Shown here one piece after another: positions 26,624-34,548 of a stretch of DNA of 55,783 bases; position 1 is the first letter of the stretch, and every line of letters starts with the position of its first letter. The notes beneath the pieces were generated by a model. The model was not told the origin of the DNA. It saw only the letters and a list, made by a program, of their open reading frames with translations, and did no database searches. The translations under genes and the position numbers were made by a program. The DNA is from Candidatus Blautia stercorigallinarum (GTDB lineage: Bacteria > Bacillota > Clostridia > Lachnospirales > Lachnospiraceae). Location of the stretch: NCBI GenBank assembly GCA_019112785.1, contig DXIQ01000050.1:1-55783 (forward strand), in the 5' to 3' direction.

Positions 26624-27988
26624 ATGAAGAATCTGACGTTAGAGCATATTGCCCAGGCATGTAAAGGAATTTATAAAGGCTCTGAAGCAGATAAGACCAG
26701 GGAAGTCACAGGAATCTATACAGACAGCAGAAAAGTCCGGGAAGGAAGTCTTTTCGTGCCTATAAAGGGGGCAAGGGCGGACGGCCATGATTTTATAGAA
26801 GGAGTTATGGAGAAGGGGGCTCTGGCCACTCTTTCCGAGAAAGATCTGGGAGAAAGGCCTTATCCTTATATCCAGGTGGAATCTTCTCTTCAGGCGGTAA
26901 AGGATATTGCGGAGTATTATCTGAAGCAGCTGCAGATTCCTGTTGTGGGGATCACAGGCAGCGTGGGAAAGACCAGCACCAAGGAAATGATCGCCTCGGT
27001 ACTTTCTCAGAAATATAAGGTGCTGAAGACCCAGGGGAATTTTAATAATGAACTGGGACTGCCTCTGACCGTGTTTGATCTGAGGGATGAACATGAGATG
27101 GCAGTGCTGGAAATGGGGATCAGTGATTTCGGAGAGATGCACAGACTGGCCAAGATCGCGCGGCCGGATACCTGTGTGATCACCAACATCGGTCTGTGTC
27201 ATCTGGAATTTCTCAAATCCAGGGACGGGATCTTAAAGGCCAAGACAGAAATTTTTGACTTCCTCAGAGAGGATGGACACATTGTTTTAAACGGTGATGA
27301 CGACAAGCTGGTGACAGTAAAAGAAGTGAAAGGGATCCAGCCTGTATTTTTCGGACTGGAGAACCATCAGGGAATCTGGGCAGACCAGGTGCAGCCGGAA
27401 GGCCTCCGGGGGATCTCCTGCCGGATACATATGGGAGAAGACTCTTTTAAAGTCCTTATTCCCGTGCCGGGACGGCATATGGTATATAATGCCCTGGCAG
27501 CCGCGGCAGTGGGGCAGATCTACGGTCTTTCACAAGAAGAGATCAAAGAAGGGATCCAGAGCCTTCAGCCGGTAAGCGGCAGATTCCATATTATCCATAC
27601 AGACAGATATACCATTATCGATGACTGCTACAATGCAAATCCTGTTTCTATGAAAGCTTCTCTGGACGTTCTTTCCGACGCCCTTGGCCGAAAGGTAGCC
27701 ATCCTGGGAGATATGGGAGAGCTGGGAGAGGATCAGGTGGATATGCACCGGGAAGTGGGAGTATACGCCGCTTCCAGAAATATTGACGTGCTCCTGTGTG
27801 TGGGAGAGCTGTCCGCCTATATGGCAGAGGCTGCCCATCTTACAGCCCCTGCAAAGGAAATCCGGCATTTTGCTTCCAAAGAGGAGCTGCTGGAAGAACT
27901 TCCTCATATCCTGGAACAGGGAGATAATGTTTTAGTGAAGGCTTCCCACTTTATGGAGTTTGGAAAGATCCTGGAAGCTCTTCAATAA
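26624..27988 (+). CDS. murF: UDP-N-acetylmuramoyl-tripeptide--D-alanyl-D-alanine ligase
   Basis: Adds D-Ala-D-Ala to the UDP-MurNAc-tripeptide in the cytoplasm. The N-terminal substrate domain (TREVTGIYTDSRKVREG) is followed by the P-loop VGITGSVGKTSTKEM (TGSVGKTS at 111-118), the central NNELGLPLTVF and NIGLCHLEFL motifs, and the C-terminal DDCYNANPVSMKASLD. 454 residues is typical. Its last 38 bases overlap the end of the converging lysR gene. RBS GGGGGAAA lies upstream. Confidence 0.96.
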   Translation: MKNLTLEHIAQACKGIYKGSEADKTREVTGIYTDSRKVREGSLFVPIKGARADGHDFIEGVMEKGALATLSEKDLGERPYPYIQVESSLQAVKDIAEYYLKQLQIPVVGITGSVGKTSTKEMIASVLSQKYKVLKTQGNFNNELGLPLTVFDLRDEHEMAVLEMGISDFGEMHRLAKIARPDTCVITNIGLCHLEFLKSRDGILKAKTEIFDFLREDGHIVLNGDDDKLVTVKEVKGIQPVFFGLENHQGIWADQVQPEGLRGISCRIHMGEDSFKVLIPVPGRHMVYNALAAAAVGQIYGLSQEEIKEGIQSLQPVSGRFHIIHTDRYTIIDDCYNANPVSMKASLDVLSDALGRKVAILGDMGELGEDQVDMHREVGVYAASRNIDVLLCVGELSAYMAEAAHLTAPAKEIRHFASKEELLEELPHILEQGDNVLVKASHFMEFGKILEALQ

Positions 27989-28847
27989 TAAATCTTCGGA
28001 AGTTTTCCACTGCCGGAGGAATATAGATCTGGTCGTTGCTGACCATGTAGATATTCCTCTGGGCAGTGGAATTTTTTATCTTTATTTTTTTAATGTCCAG
28101 GTGATCCAGCAGGTCCATTTCCGGTACAATGGAAATCCCGAAATTTTTCGCGGTCAGACCGGCGATAACCTGGTCTTCTTCTGTCTCATAAGCGATCCGG
28201 GGTCTTTTCCCGATTTTTTCAAAGAGCAGGTCTATATCATAGCGTACACCGGAACCCGGGGAAAAATAAATATAGGGATAGGAAAGGGTCTGTTCCAGAT
28301 CTGCTTCCTCGTACCGGGCCAGAGGATGATCTTTGGAAACAATAAGCACTAACTGCTGGCCGGCCACGGGAACACAGCTAAGATCCTTTTCCTTTGCCGG
28401 ATAAGAGGAAAAGACCAGATCAAAATGCCGGGCTTTCAGTCCTTCCAGAAGTTCACTGGTGACCCCTGTGTGAAAAGTAAAGCGGACAGGCACATCTGTA
28501 TGGGCTTTCAGAAATTTTTCTGCCAGAGCCGGAAGCCAGCTGACTCCCAGCACCCGGAGAAAACCCAGCCGTATGGTCCCGGCCCCCTGGGCGCTCTGCC
28601 TGAGCATTTCTACTCCGGAATCCAGAGTTTTTAAAGCATTTTCCGCACAATCCAGAAACTGCTCCCCGAAACAGGTAAGGGTGGTATTTCTGCCGGATCT
28701 TTCAAATAGGGGAACACCCAGTTCCGCTTCCAGCTGGCTGATAGCATGGCTGAGACTGGGCTGGGCAATACAGAGATGTTCCGCGGCTTTGGTATAATGT
28801 CGGATGTGGGCCAGTTCTACAAAATAACGGAGATGAAAAAGATTCAT
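27951..28847 (-). CDS. LysR-family transcriptional regulator
   Basis: Standard LysR protein: N-terminal winged helix (about 1-60; HIRHYTKAAEHLCIAQPSLSHAISQLEAELG can be followed there), helical linker, and a periplasmic-binding-like effector domain to residue 298. It is transcribed away from a YczE/YitT-like membrane gene. The shared 154-base gap holds T-N11-A-type inverted repeats, so that membrane protein is the likely target. The effector is unknown. The tail overlaps murF by 38 bases in converging orientation. Confidence 0.92.
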   Translation of the reverse strand: MNLFHLRYFVELAHIRHYTKAAEHLCIAQPSLSHAISQLEAELGVPLFERSGRNTTLTCFGEQFLDCAENALKTLDSGVEMLRQSAQGAGTIRLGFLRVLGVSWLPALAEKFLKAHTDVPVRFTFHTGVTSELLEGLKARHFDLVFSSYPAKEKDLSCVPVAGQQLVLIVSKDHPLARYEEADLEQTLSYPYIYFSPGSGVRYDIDLLFEKIGKRPRIAYETEEDQVIAGLTAKNFGISIVPEMDLLDHLDIKKIKIKNSTAQRNIYMVSNDQIYIPPAVENFRRFIIEELPGSFQTP

Positions 28848-28883
28848 AAGGCTGCCTCCTTTTTCTATATCCTACTACAAATC

Positions 28884-28955
28884 ATAGATAAAATCTATTG
28901 TTTAATTAAAATTATTCATTTGATTTCAGATAAAAAGAAATCTATCATATCTGAA
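28884..28955. promoter_or_regulatory. Candidate LysR operators in the divergent gap
   Basis: ATAGAT-AAA-ATCTAT (28884-28898) fits the LysR T-N11-A pattern. A second dyad, TTCAGAT and ATCTGAA (28925-28931 and 28949-28955), lies nearer the membrane-protein gene. Binding is inferred from position and symmetry. Confidence 0.45.
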
Positions 28956-29001
28956 GAAAGAGACAAGAAAGATCTGCAGAAAAGAAAGGAAATTATGTTT
29001 T

Positions 29002-29715
29002 ATGAAAGAGAAAAAAGTACAGGTCAGAGGGGAACTGGCACTGATCCCCCTGATCTTTGTAAACAGTTTTGCAGTCGTGCTGATGCTGTATTCCGGATCT
29101 GGGATTTCTGCCATTTCCAGTGTTCCCTATGCCTTTAACCAGGTGCTTCCTCAGGTTTCTCTTGGAACCTGGACCTATATATTCCAGGCACTTTTAGTGG
29201 GAACTTTGTTTGTTCTCCGGGGGAAGATACATCTGCCCTATCTGCTCAGCTTTGTGGTGGGATTTTTCTTCGGTATAGCGGTGGATCTCCATGAAGCCTG
29301 GATCGGACTTCTGCCCAAGGGGATCTTCTTTCAGATCCTATATTTCTGTATCAGTTATCTGCTGATCTGCTTTGGAATTGCTCTGGCTAACCGATGTAAG
29401 ATGCCTATTGCGCCTACGGATCTTTTTCCCCGGGAATTTTCTCAGATCACGGGGTTTGCCTATTCCAGGGTGAAGATCTGTTTTGACGTGTCCTGTCTGG
29501 CATTGACCGTCTTTATGACCTGGACTTTCCTTGGGCATATTAAGGGGCTGGGGATCGGAACGGTTCTGGCTGCCTTTACTATGGGAAAAGTCATAGGGTG
29601 GATCGGAGACTGGATGGACCGGCATGTGGAATTTGTCTCCTGCATGGAGAACACAGATCTGAAGAGAAAGAGACATAAAAAACATAAAAGGCAGGTTTCC
29701 TTTGGAAGAATATAA
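29002..29715 (+). CDS. YczE/YyaS/YitT-like integral membrane protein
   Basis: About five or six membrane segments in 237 residues. Its pattern (NSFAVVLMLYSGSGISAISSVP, FFFGIAVDLHE, LANRCKMPIAPTDLFPRE, GIGTVLAAFTMGKVIGW) matches the YczE/YyaS/YitT (DUF6198-like) group, whose function is poorly defined. The C-terminus is basic (KRKRHKKHKRQ). It is divergent from the LysR gene and probably controlled by it. A bidirectional terminator follows. Confidence 0.82.
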   Translation: MKEKKVQVRGELALIPLIFVNSFAVVLMLYSGSGISAISSVPYAFNQVLPQVSLGTWTYIFQALLVGTLFVLRGKIHLPYLLSFVVGFFFGIAVDLHEAWIGLLPKGIFFQILYFCISYLLICFGIALANRCKMPIAPTDLFPREFSQITGFAYSRVKICFDVSCLALTVFMTWTFLGHIKGLGIGTVLAAFTMGKVIGWIGDWMDRHVEFVSCMENTDLKRKRHKKHKRQVSFGRI

Positions 29716-29728
29716 AAGAAAAGGAAGA

Positions 29729-29827
29729 GAGCTGTCCCGTTAATCAAAATCCAGGATATTTATATATTTTGCAGCGCAGACGATAAATATTCCTGAATAT
29801 GATAAATGGGACAGCTCCCTTCTTTTT
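29729..29827. terminator. Bidirectional terminator between membrane protein and plsC
   Basis: GAGCTGTCCC (29729-29738) pairs with GGGACAGCTC (29808-29817), followed on the plus strand by CTTCTTTTTTT. The long loop is AT-rich with GATAAATATTC/GAATATGATAAAT-type words. It lies directly before the plsC stop on the opposite strand. Confidence 0.7.
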
Positions 29828-30571
29828 TTATGCTGCTTCTGTCTGGTGTTTTTCCAGCATTTGCAGGATCACGTTCCGGGTATACTGGCCTAAATGTTTT
29901 TTGTCCTCTTTTGAGAGCTGATCGGGATAGATGGGATCTCCGTATTCTACTACCACCTTGCAGGGGCGGATCTTTGGAAAGTGTGCTTCAAAGATTTCCG
30001 CGGAATTATGGATGGCCATAGGGATTACCGGACATCCGGTTTTTGTAGCGATCTTAAAGCTTCCTTCGTGGAAGGGCAGAAGTTCCAGTTCGCTGTCTCC
30101 TTTGTTTCTGGTGCCTTCCGGAAAGATACAGATGGATATGCCGTTTTTCACTTCCTCTATAGCGGTGAGTATGGTCTTCAGACCTTCTTTGATATCTTTC
30201 CGGTTCAGAAAGAGACAGTGGAGATACCGCATCCAGTGGGAAAGAAGAGGGATAGGTTCCATTTCTTTTTTGGCAACATAGCCTGTGGTGTCCGGACAAA
30301 GGACATAAGTCAGAAGGATATCAAAAAAGCTTCTGTGGTTGCCGATATATAAAACCGCCTGGTCTGTTGGAACTTTTTCATGGCCGATGATGGTGATGTC
30401 CGCGCCGGTAACTTTCAGGATCAGCCGGAATACTGCCTGGATGATCCGCAGAGAGCTGATATCCTTTTTTCTCATATCAAATTTCCCCAGGATCCATTCG
30501 CCGAAAAGTATGGGGATGGATAAGATCAGATACCCGATCACAATGATACAGATAATGATAAAACGAAACAT
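29828..30571 (-). CDS. plsC: 1-acyl-sn-glycerol-3-phosphate acyltransferase
   Basis: Makes phosphatidic acid by acylating lysophosphatidic acid at the membrane. An N-terminal membrane segment is followed by the HX4D catalytic motif NHRSFFD (81-87 counted from the upstream TTG), the FLNRKD region, the FPEGTR substrate motif (153-158) and PVIPMAI. About 247 residues is usual. I choose ATG at 30571, 10 bases after AAAGG; a TTG at 30580 lies too close to it. An 18-bp palindrome upstream may be an operator. Confidence 0.92.
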   Translation of the reverse strand: MFRFIIICIIVIGYLILSIPILFGEWILGKFDMRKKDISSLRIIQAVFRLILKVTGADITIIGHEKVPTDQAVLYIGNHRSFFDILLTYVLCPDTTGYVAKKEMEPIPLLSHWMRYLHCLFLNRKDIKEGLKTILTAIEEVKNGISICIFPEGTRNKGDSELELLPFHEGSFKIATKTGCPVIPMAIHNSAEIFEAHFPKIRPCKVVVEYGDPIYPDQLSKEDKKHLGQYTRNVILQMLEKHQTEAA

Positions 30572-30600
30572 ACTATTCAATCCTTTACAAAATATATTTT

Positions 30601-30618
30601 CTATACCAAATGGTATAG
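30601..30618. promoter_or_regulatory. 18-bp perfect palindrome upstream of plsC
   Basis: CTATACCAAATGGTATAG is perfectly symmetric and lies 30 bases upstream of the plsC start, between plsC and the divergent lipoprotein gene. It looks like an operator for a dimeric repressor. The regulator is unknown; fatty-acid regulators such as FapR use different but similarly sized palindromes. Confidence 0.5.
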
Positions 30619-30738
30619 GACCCTGATATCATACTATTATAATGAGTCTATGTAAAATCCGCAAGGAAAAACAGGTATATTTTTTGTGAACACCGCATAA
30701 ATTAGGGATAAGGTTGACAAAGTGAGGGCGGCAGGAAA

Positions 30739-31149
30739 TTGAAAAGAATTGGAGCAGGAATTCTGCTTTTTTTGGCCCTTTGCTGCTTCCTGGGAGGCTG
30801 CAGTATCGAGAAGGTCCGGGCAGGGGACGGTGTAAAGCCGGAATATACCGTGATGAAAGAGGAGGACTATCCGGAAAAGGTAAAAGAACTGATCAGTGAA
30901 AACAGGGAAAAAGAGTTTCAGATGACTTATCAGGACCAGGGCTACCTTTATCTGCTGAAGGGATACGGGAAACAGGAAACAGGGGGATACAGCATTCAGA
31001 TCGAAGACCTGTCCCTTTGGGAAAACGCTATCCATCTGAAGACTGTACTGATGGGACCTGAGAACCGGGAAGAGCTGACAGACGAGCCTTCCTACCCCTG
31101 TCTGGTAGTAAAGATGAAATACCGGGAAGAGCCGGTGATTTTTGAATAG
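30739..31149 (+). CDS. PrcB-like lipoprotein
   Basis: 136-residue lipoprotein with signal peptide (MKRIGAGILLFLALCCFLGGC) and lipobox LGGC, modified Cys at 21. The mature part contains a PrcB_C-type domain: KGYGKQETGGYSIQIEDL and SYPCLVVKM. PrcB-like domains occur in surface lipoproteins of clostridia; the role here is unknown. The start is TTG with a GGCAGG sequence close upstream, so the exact start is less certain. It lies 15 bases before the DUF3794-LysM gene and is probably co-transcribed. Confidence 0.8.
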   Translation: MKRIGAGILLFLALCCFLGGCSIEKVRAGDGVKPEYTVMKEEDYPEKVKELISENREKEFQMTYQDQGYLYLLKGYGKQETGGYSIQIEDLSLWENAIHLKTVLMGPENREELTDEPSYPCLVVKMKYREEPVIFE

Positions 31150-31164
31150 AAAAGGGGTAATCGT

Positions 31165-32724
31165 GTGGAGCTGATAACGAAAAAAATGCATATGCTGGAG
31201 AGAAAATGTCAGGCAGTGAGCCAGATCACCTTTGACGAAGATATGAATGTACCGGATGTGAAGCCGGATATGGGCCGGATGATCCAGAAAAAAGGAAATA
31301 TCCAGATCGAAGATATCCAGATCACAGAAGGCAAGGCCTATATTACCGGGGCTCTGCAGGTGTTTCTTCTGTATGTAAGCGACAGTGAAGAGAGGAATAT
31401 TGAAAGCCTTATGGGAAATCTTCCCCTGGGAGAAAATCTCAATCTGGAAGGTCTGGAAAACGGCGATAAAGTTCAGCTGAAATGGGAGATCGAGGATCTT
31501 ACGGTACATTTTATCAATTCCAGGAAGCTGAATATTAAAGCCCTGGTGACTTTTACTGCTTATGCGGAGGATGTAGGTGAAACAGAACTGCCCATCGGAG
31601 TGGAAGACCAGGATATTTCACAGAAAAAAGAAGAGCTTTCCATTATGGGAACAGCAGTACATAAAAAAGATACTATGCGTGTGAAAGAAGATATCAGTCT
31701 GGCTTCCAACAAGCCGGATATCTACCAGCTTCTCTGGAATACAGTAGAGATCCGGGGAATGGATATCCGGACAGAGCAGGATAAGGTAGCTGTAAAGGGA
31801 GAACTTTTCGTTTTTGTTCTGTACAGAGGCAATGATGACAATAATTCCCTTCAGTGGCTGGAACATTCCCTGCCTTTTTATCAGGAACTGGAGTGCCCCG
31901 GCTGCAGCAGTGATATGATCCCCAACGTGGAACTATCTATGTCCCACAGTGATCTGAAGGTAAAGCAGGACGAAGATGGGGAAGAGCGGATGATCGGGGT
32001 GGATGTTGTCCTGGAATTAGAAATGAATATCTATGAGGAAGAAGAGATTTCTCTTCTCCTGGATGTTTATACCCCTGCCAGAGACTGCCAGGCCATTCGT
32101 GAGGAAAAAAGACTGGAAAGCCTGCTGGTGAAAAATTTTTCCAAATGTAAGGTCAGCGACCGGGTAAAAACCGAGAACAGTCAGGGTAAGATCCTTCAGA
32201 TCTGCCACAGCGACGGCAATGTAAAGATTGATGAAACCAGTATTACCGACAGAGGAATACTGGTAGAGGGGATCGTCCAGGTACGGATCCTGTATATTGT
32301 AAGTGATGATGAAATGCCTTTCTATTCCATGGAAACCATGATCCCCTTCTCTCATCTTATTGAGGCTCCCGGCATATCCCAGGACTGTACCTACCATCTG
32401 CGCACAGACCTGGAACAGCTTTCCACCACTATGATCGACAGTGATGAGATTGAAGTAAAGATCATTATCAATCTCAACGCTCTGGTACTCAAGGGAATGA
32501 AAACAGGGATCATTCGGGGAATCGAAGAGAAAGAGCTGGACCGGGAAAAATTAAGCAGTATGCCGGGGATCGTAGGCTACCAGGTACAGCCGGGAGATAC
32601 CCTCTGGGATATCGCAAAGAAATTTTATACCACCATAGAGACCATTGTTCAGCTGAATCATCTGGAAGACCGGGAGATCAGGCCCTATGATACCCTGATC
32701 CTTATGAAAAAGGTAGAAGGCTGA
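31165..32724 (+). CDS. DUF3794 (SPOCS) and LysM domain protein, spore-associated
   Basis: 519 residues with two or three DUF3794/SPOCS-type beta domains (clear segments: GKAYITGALQVFLLYVSD, KVAVKGELFVFVLYRGND, DRGILVEGIVQVRILYIVSDDEMPFYS) and a C-terminal LysM (GYQVQPGDTLWDIAKKFY, about 470-519). Similar proteins occur in endospore formers, and LysM proteins such as SafA bind cortex or coat peptidoglycan; spore assembly is therefore inferred. No signal peptide. The GTG start has AAGGGG 7 bases upstream. A strong terminator follows. Confidence 0.88.
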   Translation: MELITKKMHMLERKCQAVSQITFDEDMNVPDVKPDMGRMIQKKGNIQIEDIQITEGKAYITGALQVFLLYVSDSEERNIESLMGNLPLGENLNLEGLENGDKVQLKWEIEDLTVHFINSRKLNIKALVTFTAYAEDVGETELPIGVEDQDISQKKEELSIMGTAVHKKDTMRVKEDISLASNKPDIYQLLWNTVEIRGMDIRTEQDKVAVKGELFVFVLYRGNDDNNSLQWLEHSLPFYQELECPGCSSDMIPNVELSMSHSDLKVKQDEDGEERMIGVDVVLELEMNIYEEEEISLLLDVYTPARDCQAIREEKRLESLLVKNFSKCKVSDRVKTENSQGKILQICHSDGNVKIDETSITDRGILVEGIVQVRILYIVSDDEMPFYSMETMIPFSHLIEAPGISQDCTYHLRTDLEQLSTTMIDSDEIEVKIIINLNALVLKGMKTGIIRGIEEKELDREKLSSMPGIVGYQVQPGDTLWDIAKKFYTTIETIVQLNHLEDREIRPYDTLILMKKVEG

Positions 32725-32772
32725 TGAAAAGCAGAGGTTGATACAGGCTTTTGGCTCTCTGAAATATGCAGT

Positions 32773-32838
32773 GAGAGTATTCCGTAAACTCCGGGCTTTT
32801 TCCCCGGGAGCTTTAGGGGATACTCTCTTCTTTTTTCT
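32773..32838 (+). terminator. Terminator of the lipoprotein-DUF3794 operon
   Basis: Outer stem GAGAGTAT (32773-32780) with ATACTCTC (32820-32827), inner CTCCGGG/CCCGGGAG hairpin, followed by TTCTTTTTT. Confidence 0.85.
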
Positions 32839-32839
32839 G

Positions 32840-32868
32840 TTGAAAAATACTTTTATTTCAGATAGAAT
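32840..32868 (+). promoter_or_regulatory. Sigma-A promoter of ispE
   Basis: TTGAAA (32840-32845), 17 bases, TAGAAT (32863-32868), 53 bases before the ispE ATG. Confidence 0.7.
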
Positions 32869-32920
32869 GGAATGTATTAGAAAGGATACAATATACAGGA
32901 GATAAGAGGGAGGAACTATC

Positions 32921-33793
32921 ATGAGATTAAGAGCGCTGGCCAAGATCAATCTGGGACTGGATGTTTTGGGAAAGAGAGAAGATGGATATCATGAGCTGCG
33001 GATGATCATGCAGACCATCAATATGTACGATCAGCTGGAAATAGAGATCTGCCAGGAACCGGGAATCCATATTTCCACCAATCTTCCTTTTATTCCCACA
33101 AATGAAAATAATCTGGTGCATAAAGCTGCAAAGCTTTTAATGGACGAATTTCAGATCACCCAGGGGATCCGGGTAGAGCTGCAGAAATTTATCCCTGTTG
33201 CCGCTGGCATGGCAGGGGGAAGTTCGGATGCGGCGGCGGCAATGATCGGCGTCAACCGTCTTTTTGACCTGGGGCTTTCGGTAAAAGAACTGATGGAGAG
33301 AGGAGTAAAGGTAGGGGCAGATGTTCCTTACTGCCTTCTGCGGGGAACGGCTCTGGCAGAAGGGATTGGCGACAAACTCCGTTCTCTTCCCGCATGTCCC
33401 GGCTGTTATGTGCTGATCGGTAAGCCGGGGATCAGTGTTTCCACAAAATTTGTCTATGAAAATCTTCATGCGGATGAGCTGGAAGAGCACCCTAATATCG
33501 ACGGAATGCTGGAAGCTATCCAGTGGCATAACCTGTATAAGATCGCTGATCTGATGGGGAATGTGCTGGAGACAGTGACCATTCCAAAATATCCGGTGAT
33601 CCAGGAGATCAAAGATCATATGAAAGACCATGGAGCCCTGAACGCCCTTATGAGCGGCAGCGGTCCTACGGTATTCGGACTTTTTGATGATAAGCATACT
33701 GCCCAGCAGGCCTGTGAAGCCCTTCGCGCCAGCCATCTGGCAAAGACGGTTTTCTTGACCACAGTTTTTAACAACGGAGGAAGGAGGAAATAA
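32921..33793 (+). CDS. ispE: 4-diphosphocytidyl-2-C-methyl-D-erythritol kinase
   Basis: GHMP kinase of the MEP isoprenoid pathway. Catalytic Lys8 (ALAKINLGLDV), the glycine-rich ATP loop IPVAAGMAGGSSDAAAAM (about 91-107) and the C-terminal ALMSGSGPTVFGLF motif are present. 290 residues is typical. It is followed after 2 bases by a GntR-family gene whose RBS lies inside the end of ispE, so they share a transcript. Confidence 0.95.
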   Translation: MRLRALAKINLGLDVLGKREDGYHELRMIMQTINMYDQLEIEICQEPGIHISTNLPFIPTNENNLVHKAAKLLMDEFQITQGIRVELQKFIPVAAGMAGGSSDAAAAMIGVNRLFDLGLSVKELMERGVKVGADVPYCLLRGTALAEGIGDKLRSLPACPGCYVLIGKPGISVSTKFVYENLHADELEEHPNIDGMLEAIQWHNLYKIADLMGNVLETVTIPKYPVIQEIKDHMKDHGALNALMSGSGPTVFGLFDDKHTAQQACEALRASHLAKTVFLTTVFNNGGRRK

Positions 33794-33795
33794 AC

Positions 33796-34467
33796 ATGGA
33801 GCTGGAAATGCATATGGATGAATATCTGCCCTTAAGGGATGTGGTCTTCAACACCCTCAGGGCGGCAATTTTAAAAGGAGAACTGAAACCGGGAGAACGG
33901 CTGATGGAGATCGCTCTGGCAGACAAGCTGGGGGTCAGCAGGACTCCTATCAGAGAAGCGATCCGGAAGCTGGAACTGGAAGGCCTGGTGGTCATGGCCC
34001 CCAGGAAGGGAGCCAAGGTGGCTTCTATTACAGAGCGGGACCTGAACGATGTGCTGGAAGTGCGGAAAGGCATGGAAGTACTGGCAGTCTCCCTGGCCTG
34101 CCAGCGGATCACGAAAGAGGAACTGGACAGACTGGACGAGATAGAAGGCAGGTTTCAGGCACAGATCGAGGCAGGAAATCTCACCGAACTGGCAGAACTG
34201 GATGTGGAATTTCATGATACCATCTATAAAGCCACAAATAACCAGAGACTGGTACAGCTTTTAAATAATCTCCGGGAACAGATGTACCGTTACCGGGTAG
34301 AATATCTGAAAGACATCGCAGTCCGCCGGACTCTGGCAGAAGAACACCGTTCCATCTGTGAAGCCCTCCGGGCAGGAGACGAGACAAAGGCGCTGGATTA
34401 TATACGGGTCCATATCGATAACCAGCAAAAAGCCATCATCCGGGGCCTGAACCAGGACAACGAATAA
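33796..34467 (+). CDS. GntR-family regulator, FCD subfamily
   Basis: N-terminal winged helix with GELKPGERLMEIALADKLGVSRTPIREA-type sequence (about residues 25-60) and an all-helical FCD effector domain (about 85-215) with the acidic DVEFHDTIYKATNNQRL pattern and a later AEEHRSICEAL that would supply metal-binding histidines. 223 residues is typical. Effector and targets are unknown. GGAGGAAGGAGG at the end of ispE is its RBS. Confidence 0.92.
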   Translation: MELEMHMDEYLPLRDVVFNTLRAAILKGELKPGERLMEIALADKLGVSRTPIREAIRKLELEGLVVMAPRKGAKVASITERDLNDVLEVRKGMEVLAVSLACQRITKEELDRLDEIEGRFQAQIEAGNLTELAELDVEFHDTIYKATNNQRLVQLLNNLREQMYRYRVEYLKDIAVRRTLAEEHRSICEALRAGDETKALDYIRVHIDNQQKAIIRGLNQDNE

Positions 34468-34490
34468 AAAAACAGAAAAGACACATAATA
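34462..34490 (+). promoter_or_regulatory. Candidate sigma-G-like promoter before the gerA operon
   Basis: GAATA (34462-34466), 17 bases, CATAATA (34484-34490) resembles forespore sigma-G promoters. Against it, the gntR terminator would lie just downstream of the start point. Confidence 0.25.
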
Positions 34491-34524
34491 AAAGAGCGCA
34501 CCAACACTGGCGGCGCTCTTTTTG
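34489..34524 (+). terminator. Terminator of ispE-gntR
   Basis: AAAGAGCGC (34491-34499) pairs with GCGCTCTTT (34513-34521), then TTTTT. It lies only 25 bases before the gerA start, so it could also act as an attenuator. Confidence 0.8.
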
Positions 34525-34548
34525 TGCGATAAGAGAAGGAGATGTGAA

